Below, in pieces: positions 58,785-64,000 of a stretch of DNA of 64,000 nt. A program made the position numbers and the translations under genes. This DNA is from Cytobacillus oceanisediminis. GTDB taxonomy: Bacteria > Bacillota > Bacilli > Bacillales > Cytobacillaceae. A model generated the notes under the pieces. The model was given only the letters and a program-made list of their open reading frames with translations. It was not told where the DNA came from and did not search any database. The stretch spans positions 1,047,501 to 1,111,500 of the forward strand of contig NZ_CP065511.1 in the NCBI RefSeq assembly GCF_022811925.1, in the 5' to 3' direction. The stretch's first letter is position 1; every line of letters starts with the position of its first letter.

Positions 58785-60749
58785 ATGACAAAATCAACAA
58801 GCGAACCCATTGTACAGCCAGCCGATCTGGATAAAGAAGCAGGCGGCGGCATGCGGCTGCTGGAGGGTCCATACAAAAAAGCGGCTGCCATCATTGCTGT
58901 TCTGTTTTCTGTTTTTTCCATTTATTCGAATGGATTATCCAATATTCAAGAGATTTATAGAAACCTGATTTTTCTGGGCATCCTGCTGGTCATGACTTTT
59001 TTCTATTATCCGGCCGGAAAATCTTCCAATCAAAAAAGGTTTACAGCCCCTGATTATGTCTTTGCGGCGCTTGCCATTGCAGGTCTTGGCTACCTGCTCC
59101 TGAATTACACAACGATTCATGTGGACCGCGGCTCCCAGCCGATTATGATTGACTATGTCTTTGGAGCCATTACGATCATCGTCCTCCTTGAAGCTTCAAG
59201 ACGGGCAGTTGGGATCTTTATCCCGATCCTGTGCGGAGGGGCTATTGTATACGCCCTGTTTGGAACCTACTTCCCGTGGATTTTCGGGCATGCCGGCTTT
59301 TCACTGGAACGCCTGCTGTACCGCCTTTATATGACGACTGAGGGCGTGCTGGGATTGACGCTTTCGACGGCATCCACATTCATCGTCATGTTTGTCCTCT
59401 TTGGTGCATTCCTGTCTGTAAGCGGTGCAACCCAGCTTTTCAATGATCTCGCCCTTGCCATTGCAGGCAGAAAGCGCGGAGGCCCTGCCCAAGTAGCGGT
59501 CATCTCCAGTGCACTGACAGGATCATTGAGCGGAAGTGCAGTGGCCAACGTCGCGACAACAGGAGCTTTTACGATTCCATTGATGAAATCCATTGGCCTT
59601 AAGCCCAAGTTTGCCGGTGCCGTGGAAGCGGCTGCTTCAACAGGCGGAATGATTATGCCGCCGATTATGGGCGCTGCCGCCTTCATCATGGCCGGTTTCC
59701 TTGGAATCTCTTATACAACGGTCATCCTGGCAGCGATCATCCCAAGCTTTCTCTACTATATCGCACTGATTTTTGCTATTGATATTGAAGCGAAAAAGCA
59801 AGGCCTAAAAGGCATCAGTAAAGAAAATATCCCGGATGTCGTCCAAATCCTGAAGGAACGCGGTGTCCTGCTTATTCCGATCATCGTTGTCATCACAACA
59901 CTATTAATGGGAAAGACAGCTCTATTTGCCGGATTTGCCGGAATAGGTGCTGTCATTGTGGCGAGCTGGCTGGCAAAGGATAAATCTTCAAGAATCACGA
60001 TTTCTAAAACAATTGAAGCTTTTATTGAAGGCGGAAGAGGGACGATTCAAGTCGGGATTGCCTGTGCCGCCATCGGAATCATCATCTGCGTTGTCACCAT
60101 GACGGGAATTGGATCTACATTAGCTTATAATATTGTCGAATTAACGGGCGGCCAGCTTTGGCTGATTTTAATCGTCGTCATGCTCACTTGCATCGTTTTA
60201 AGTATGGGGCTTCCATCCACAGCTCTTTACATCGTCGTTGCGGTTACGGCAGCTCCTGCACTTGTGGAAGCGGGCGTTAATCCAATCGCTGCACATTTCT
60301 TTGTGTTCTGGTTTGGTGCATTGTCCAACATTACGCCGCCTGTGGCTCTGGCATCATATACCGCAGCAGGACTGGCTGGCGCCAATGCGATGCAGACATC
60401 ATGGGAAGCGCTTAGAATTTCACTTCCGGGTTTTATCATCCCGTTCATGATTGCCTATAACCCTATTATTCTGCTTCAGGCAGCAGAGGGAGAAACGATA
60501 TCCATTTTATCAGTCGCACTAGTGGTCCTCACAAGTACGCTGGGCATTTACGCCCTGGCAAGTTCGCTTGGAAACTACCTGAATGCCAAGCTGACGATTG
60601 TTGAAAGAGTCCTAATGTTTGCAGGGGCTTTAATGCTTATTAAGCCAGGCATGATCACGGATATTGCCGGACTTGGGCTTTGTGTGTTTGCGATTCTCTT
60701 CCACATCATCAGAGTAAAGAAAAACAGTTCTGTCGAAATCACCATATAA
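58785..60749 (+). CDS. TRAP transporter fused permease (DctQM-type)
   Basis: A 654-residue fused permease with about 16-18 helices. The small four-helix subunit is at the front (about 40-165) and the large DctM-like subunit after it. Conserved parts include SGSAVANVATTGAFTIPLMKSIG, AAASTGGMIMPPIMGAAAF (about 285) and LPSTALYIVVAVTAAPALVEAGVNP (about 480). It uses a sodium or proton gradient together with the TAXI binding protein encoded 13 bp upstream. The next gene is a GntR regulator. Confidence 0.9.
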   Translation: MTKSTSEPIVQPADLDKEAGGGMRLLEGPYKKAAAIIAVLFSVFSIYSNGLSNIQEIYRNLIFLGILLVMTFFYYPAGKSSNQKRFTAPDYVFAALAIAGLGYLLLNYTTIHVDRGSQPIMIDYVFGAITIIVLLEASRRAVGIFIPILCGGAIVYALFGTYFPWIFGHAGFSLERLLYRLYMTTEGVLGLTLSTASTFIVMFVLFGAFLSVSGATQLFNDLALAIAGRKRGGPAQVAVISSALTGSLSGSAVANVATTGAFTIPLMKSIGLKPKFAGAVEAAASTGGMIMPPIMGAAAFIMAGFLGISYTTVILAAIIPSFLYYIALIFAIDIEAKKQGLKGISKENIPDVVQILKERGVLLIPIIVVITTLLMGKTALFAGFAGIGAVIVASWLAKDKSSRITISKTIEAFIEGGRGTIQVGIACAAIGIIICVVTMTGIGSTLAYNIVELTGGQLWLILIVVMLTCIVLSMGLPSTALYIVVAVTAAPALVEAGVNPIAAHFFVFWFGALSNITPPVALASYTAAGLAGANAMQTSWEALRISLPGFIIPFMIAYNPIILLQAAEGETISILSVALVVLTSTLGIYALASSLGNYLNAKLTIVERVLMFAGALMLIKPGMITDIAGLGLCVFAILFHIIRVKKNSSVEITI

Positions 60750-60762
60750 GGAGCTAACATCA

Positions 60763-61482
60763 ATGAAAATCGAACGGAAAAAAATCTCGGCCCAGGTGCT
60801 GGATCAGCTGAAGGAAATGATAAAAGAAGGCAAGTTCACGGCAAATGAGCCGATGCCATCCGAGAATGAACTGGCCAAACTGTTTGGCGTCAGCCGTGCG
60901 CCTGTTCGAGAAGCATTGAGCGTATTATCTGCCAGCGGAATTATTGAATCCAGGCAAGGCGGCCGCAGCTTTGTCAAAGAAGTTAATATGGCAGACATGC
61001 TTGGTTCGTTAGCGATTGAATACATTCCCGTGGAACAGGTTTTTGAGCTTCTGGAAATGCGGATGATTATGGAGACACAGGCAGCAGCGATTGCTGCCTT
61101 GCGTCGTGATGAGGCCGACCTGGAAAAAATGAAGCTGGCGCTCGATCAATTTGAAATCACGCTGACGAACCCCGAAGCGGTAGGCGATCTGGCAGACGTT
61201 AATTTTCATAAACACCTGATCGCTGCAACGAAAAATCGTTTCATGATACAGGTAATGGAAAATATCGATGATCTGTACCGAAAAGCGATTGCTTTTTCCC
61301 TTCAGAAGAATGTGGGTCTTCCGGCAAAGCGCGAACAGGTTTATCAGGAGCATATGAGCATTTTTACAGCTATAAAAGAACAGGATGAAGAAAGAGCGGC
61401 AAAGGCGATGCGGGTGCATCTTGAGAATGTTACAAAGAAATTGAAGGTGAACGAAGGGGAAGGAAAGAAGGTGCCGTTGTGA
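60763..61482 (+). CDS. GntR family regulator, FadR/LutR-like
   Basis: A 239-residue regulator: winged HTH at residues 8-75 (SAQVLDQLKEMIKEGKFTANEPMPSENELAKLFGVSRAPVREAL) and an FCD ligand domain (about 95-225) with metal-site histidines (HKHLIAATKNRFM, YQEHMSIFTAIKEQDEERAAKAMRVHL). FCD regulators of this branch (LutR, GlcC-like) respond to lactate, glycolate or similar acids. The stop overlaps the glcD start by 4 bp. A CTTGTAT/ATACAAG palindrome before the operon is its likely site. Confidence 0.87.
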   Translation: MKIERKKISAQVLDQLKEMIKEGKFTANEPMPSENELAKLFGVSRAPVREALSVLSASGIIESRQGGRSFVKEVNMADMLGSLAIEYIPVEQVFELLEMRMIMETQAAAIAALRRDEADLEKMKLALDQFEITLTNPEAVGDLADVNFHKHLIAATKNRFMIQVMENIDDLYRKAIAFSLQKNVGLPAKREQVYQEHMSIFTAIKEQDEERAAKAMRVHLENVTKKLKVNEGEGKKVPL

Positions 61483-62894
61483 TCACCGAACAGATTGTTG
61501 AGAGGCTTAAAAGCATCATGGGATCAGAAAAGCGCATTCTGCTTGAGAAAGCAGACTTGGTCTCATATTCATACGATGGCTCATTTGGAGCCTATATTCC
61601 GGAGATCATCCTGCAGCCAGTTTCGACTGAGGAAGTGGCAGGCATTGTAAAGGTCGCCAATGATATGAAAGTACCAGTCTATCCAAGAGGCAGGGGAACG
61701 AGTCTGAGCGGAGGCCCGCTCCCTGTCCATGGCGGGATGGTCCTTGATTTTTCCAGGTGGACCCAGAAGCTGATCATCGACCCGGAGGATACCGTTGCAA
61801 TTGTATCTCCAGGTGTCATCACTGCTGATATTGACCGTGAGGCACAGCGGCATGGGCTGATGTATCCGCCGGACCCAAGCAGTTCCCATGTTTCCACAAT
61901 TGGAGGGAACCTTGCCGAGAATGCAGGTGGGCCGCGCGGTTTAAAGTACGGGGTTACAAAGGATTATGTGCTGGGGCTTGAGATCGTCACGCCAGAAGGG
62001 GACATTATCCGGACAGGCGGACGGACGGTCAAAAACGTCACAGGCTATGACCTGACGAAGCTGATTGTGGGTTCGGAAGGGACATTGGGCATCATCACAG
62101 AGGCAACTCTTCAGCTGATTCCAAGGCCGCAGGCAACCCAGACGATGATGGTCATATTTGATGATATTATTGATGCCGGAAAAGCGATTTCTGCGGTGCT
62201 AACTTCCGGCATCCTGCCTTCCAAAATGGAAATCATGGATCAGGCTTCCATCCGGGCGGTTGAAGAGTTTCAGCCGATCGGGCTCCCGATTGATGTGGAT
62301 GCCATTATCCTGATTGAGCTTGATGGCCATCCTATCGCTATCAGGGATGAAAGCGAGCAGGTGAAGCAGGTTTGCCTGGAAGTAGGGGCAAGGGAAGCCA
62401 TCATCGCCAGGGATGAGGAATCTGCTGTGAACTTATGGAAAGCGAGGAAGCTCGTTTCACCTGCGATTGTCAGGAAAAAACCAACGAAAATTTCCGAGGA
62501 TGCCACAATTCCAAGAAGCAAGATTCCTGAAATGTTCAGAAGGCTTCAGGAAATCAAAGCAAAATATGAAATCGACTTAGTCGTATTCGGTCATGCTGGC
62601 GACGGAAATCTGCATCCGAATATCATTACCGATAAACAGGACAAAGAAGAAATGAAGCGTGTGGAAAAAGCAGTAGCGGAGATTTTTTCCGCTGCGATTG
62701 AATTGGGAGGAACCCTCTCAGGCGAGCATGGCATCGGAACCATGAAGGCGCCATTTATGGAGATGGAGCTTGGGGAAGCGGGACTGGATATGATGAAACG
62801 AATGAAAACAGCGTGGGATCCGAACAACATTATGAATCCGGGCAAGATTTTTCCCGAGACAAAAGGGCAGAAGCTGGTGTTAGTCCATGACTAG
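61479..62894 (+). CDS. glcD: FAD-linked oxidase, glycolate oxidase subunit GlcD-like
   Basis: A 471-residue FAD enzyme of the vanillyl-alcohol oxidase fold. PVYPRGRGTSLSGGPLPVHGGMV and PPDPSSSHVSTIGGNLAENAGGPRGLKYG mark the FAD site, and VFGHAGDGNLHPNI plus SGEHGIGTMK the C-terminal substrate cap. It oxidises glycolate or D-lactate to glyoxylate or pyruvate and passes electrons to the iron-sulfur subunit encoded next. GTG start overlaps the regulator stop. Confidence 0.9.
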   Translation: MITEQIVERLKSIMGSEKRILLEKADLVSYSYDGSFGAYIPEIILQPVSTEEVAGIVKVANDMKVPVYPRGRGTSLSGGPLPVHGGMVLDFSRWTQKLIIDPEDTVAIVSPGVITADIDREAQRHGLMYPPDPSSSHVSTIGGNLAENAGGPRGLKYGVTKDYVLGLEIVTPEGDIIRTGGRTVKNVTGYDLTKLIVGSEGTLGIITEATLQLIPRPQATQTMMVIFDDIIDAGKAISAVLTSGILPSKMEIMDQASIRAVEEFQPIGLPIDVDAIILIELDGHPIAIRDESEQVKQVCLEVGAREAIIARDEESAVNLWKARKLVSPAIVRKKPTKISEDATIPRSKIPEMFRRLQEIKAKYEIDLVVFGHAGDGNLHPNIITDKQDKEEMKRVEKAVAEIFSAAIELGGTLSGEHGIGTMKAPFMEMELGEAGLDMMKRMKTAWDPNNIMNPGKIFPETKGQKLVLVHD

Positions 62895-64000
62895 CCAGCT
62901 CGCCTATAAAGAAACGTTTGACTGTGTCCAGTGCGGCTATTGTCTCCCGGCCTGCCCCACATATGCCAGCTTGGGGAAGGAAAGGCATTCTCCACGGGGC
63001 CGAATCAATCTTGTGCAAATGGCCGCAGAAGGGAAAATAACCATCGATGAAATAACCGAATCAATGGAGCTCTGCCTTGGCTGCCGTGCCTGTGAAACAG
63101 CCTGCCCAACCAATGTGCAGTATGGAAAAATCCTCGAATCATTTAAGAAAGTAAAAGCTGCCGAAGCACCAGCTCCATTCATAGAGAACATGGCTCTGCA
63201 AAAGGCCTTGCCGAATAAAAAACTGCTGGCAGTCATGAGAGCTTCACTTCGGGCCTATCAAAAAACAGGCATTGATTCGTTTGCCCGCAAAAGCAAGGTG
63301 CTCAGCATTCTTCCCGAACAGCTTCGGGCTTTTGAAGAGATTGCTCCGGCTGTGGAAATGCCAAATAAACAGCTGAGAACAGGCATCCTTCTGCCAGAGC
63401 GCGATCCGAATGCCCGTGTCGCTTTTTTTACAGGCTGTATTATGGATGTGTTTTTTGCCAAAATCAATGACCTCAGCATCAAGCTGCTTCAGCATGCCGG
63501 CTGCGAAGTCACCGTAATCAAGGAACAGACCTGCTGCGGTGCCCTGCAGAACCATAGCGGAGATACGGGAACATCCAGGAAACTGGCGAAGGAAAATATT
63601 GCGGCTTTTGAAAAAGGGAACTTTGATTATGTGGTTAATGCGATTGGCGGCTGCGGTGCGATGCTCGTTGAATATGATCATCTTCTCGCAGATGACCCGG
63701 AATGGGCAGAGCGTGCCAAGGTGTTCGCACAAAAGAATAAGGATGTAAGTGTAATACTGAACAAACTCGGAATCAGTTTCAGCCGGGAACTCTCAGGTGC
63801 TGTGACCTATCAGCCATCCTGCCATCTGTTAAATGTGCAGAAGGTGGCGGATGATCCCGTTCAGCTCCTCGAAAGCATACCTGGCATTACATATATTCCT
63901 CTTCCTAAAGGGGATGTGTGCTGCGGATCGGCCGGAATCTATAATATTGTTCACTATGAAGAGTCCATGGAAATACTCGACGCCAAAATGGAACAAGTCC
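62887..64000 (+). CDS. glcF: Glycolate oxidase iron-sulfur subunit GlcF-like (5' part)
   Basis: The frame runs from ATG 62887 to the window edge with no stop (371 codons seen), so the gene continues outside. It has two 4Fe-4S motifs (CVQCGYCLPACP near residue 15 and CLGCRACETACP near 65) and two CCG-type cysteine domains (TGCIMD ... CCGALQNH, then PSCHLLNVQ and CCGSAG). It should transfer electrons from GlcD to the quinone pool at the membrane. The start overlaps the glcD stop by 8 bp. Confidence 0.9.
   Translation, partial: MTSQLAYKETFDCVQCGYCLPACPTYASLGKERHSPRGRINLVQMAAEGKITIDEITESMELCLGCRACETACPTNVQYGKILESFKKVKAAEAPAPFIENMALQKALPNKKLLAVMRASLRAYQKTGIDSFARKSKVLSILPEQLRAFEEIAPAVEMPNKQLRTGILLPERDPNARVAFFTGCIMDVFFAKINDLSIKLLQHAGCEVTVIKEQTCCGALQNHSGDTGTSRKLAKENIAAFEKGNFDYVVNAIGGCGAMLVEYDHLLADDPEWAERAKVFAQKNKDVSVILNKLGISFSRELSGAVTYQPSCHLLNVQKVADDPVQLLESIPGITYIPLPKGDVCCGSAGIYNIVHYEESMEILDAKMEQV

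Noticed and set aside
1..64000. tRNA, rRNA, prophage, insertion sequence, known riboswitch
   Set aside because: No recognisable sequence for any of these was found by reading. Short or diverged RNA elements could have been missed without a covariance search.

Overview
The window looks like chromosomal DNA of a spore-forming member of the Bacillaceae (Bacillus, Cytobacillus or Mesobacillus type). Gene content, GGAGG-type ribosome binding sites, frequent TTG/GTG starts and U-rich hairpin terminators all fit. Many genes have recognisable B. subtilis relatives: cspC, bmr/bltR, htpX, RsbR-type STAS proteins, YjcL, AadK. No rRNA, tRNA, insertion sequence, prophage or CRISPR array was seen. The window opens inside a glycosyltransferase gene and closes inside a glycolate oxidase iron-sulfur subunit gene.

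Layout. 1-8 kb: a GtrB/GtrA pair, a MEDS sensor, a cold shock gene, a MerR-controlled Bmr-like efflux pump, small spore-type genes and a patch of decayed genes (5.8-6.7 kb). 8-14 kb: an OYE-family flavin oxidoreductase, a PepSY/YtkA membrane pair and a frameshifted vanadium-type haloperoxidase. 14.8-19.2 kb: an HtrA protease, parvulin and ABC transporter operon. 19.3-24.6 kb: tryptophan-to-anthranilate degradation (TetR regulator, kynU, kynB, kynA and an NSS symporter). 24.8-31.9 kb: an RsbR paralogue, a methyltransferase, HtpX, a MerR-SRPBCC pair and a second MacB-like ABC transporter. 32-42.8 kb: transporters, an ANT(6)-like protein, a divergent acyl-CoA ligase/MerR/acyl-CoA dehydrogenase set, a TipA-like regulator and a cysteine-rich repeat protein. 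42.8-48.7 kb: an RND exporter and an operon joining a heme-oxygenase-like protein, a stand-alone B12-binding sensor and a PAS/STAS protein. 48.8-64 kb: catabolic genes, namely a BenE transporter, PucR-type regulator, aldehyde dehydrogenase, hydroxyacid dehydrogenase, DUF3100 pair, M20 amidohydrolase, TAXI TRAP transporter, GntR regulator and glycolate oxidase GlcD/GlcF.

Two things stand out. First, six intergenic regions carry periodic arrays of short motifs that no gene explains. Three loci share TATCGGTCA repeated every 20-21 bp. One has TGCGCC every about 21 bp. Two have 52-bp units built around inverted repeats, in 16 and 5 copies. Periods near 21 and 52 bp are close to two and five DNA helical turns, and four of the six arrays start just after a hairpin terminator. 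Second, the 46.6-48.7 kb operon pairs a CarH-like cobalamin domain (W-x9-EH and ExHxxG motifs, no DNA-binding domain) with an RsbR-like STAS protein. That suggests an undescribed light or B12 input into the general stress pathway.

Regulatory sites are unusually readable here. They include three MerR-type promoters with about 19-bp spacers, a TetR operator on a consensus promoter before kynU, a Fur box, a LexA box, an ACGTTAACGT palindrome before the acyl-CoA dehydrogenase and a GntR-type palindrome before the TRAP operon. All are sequence inspection only; no searches were run.
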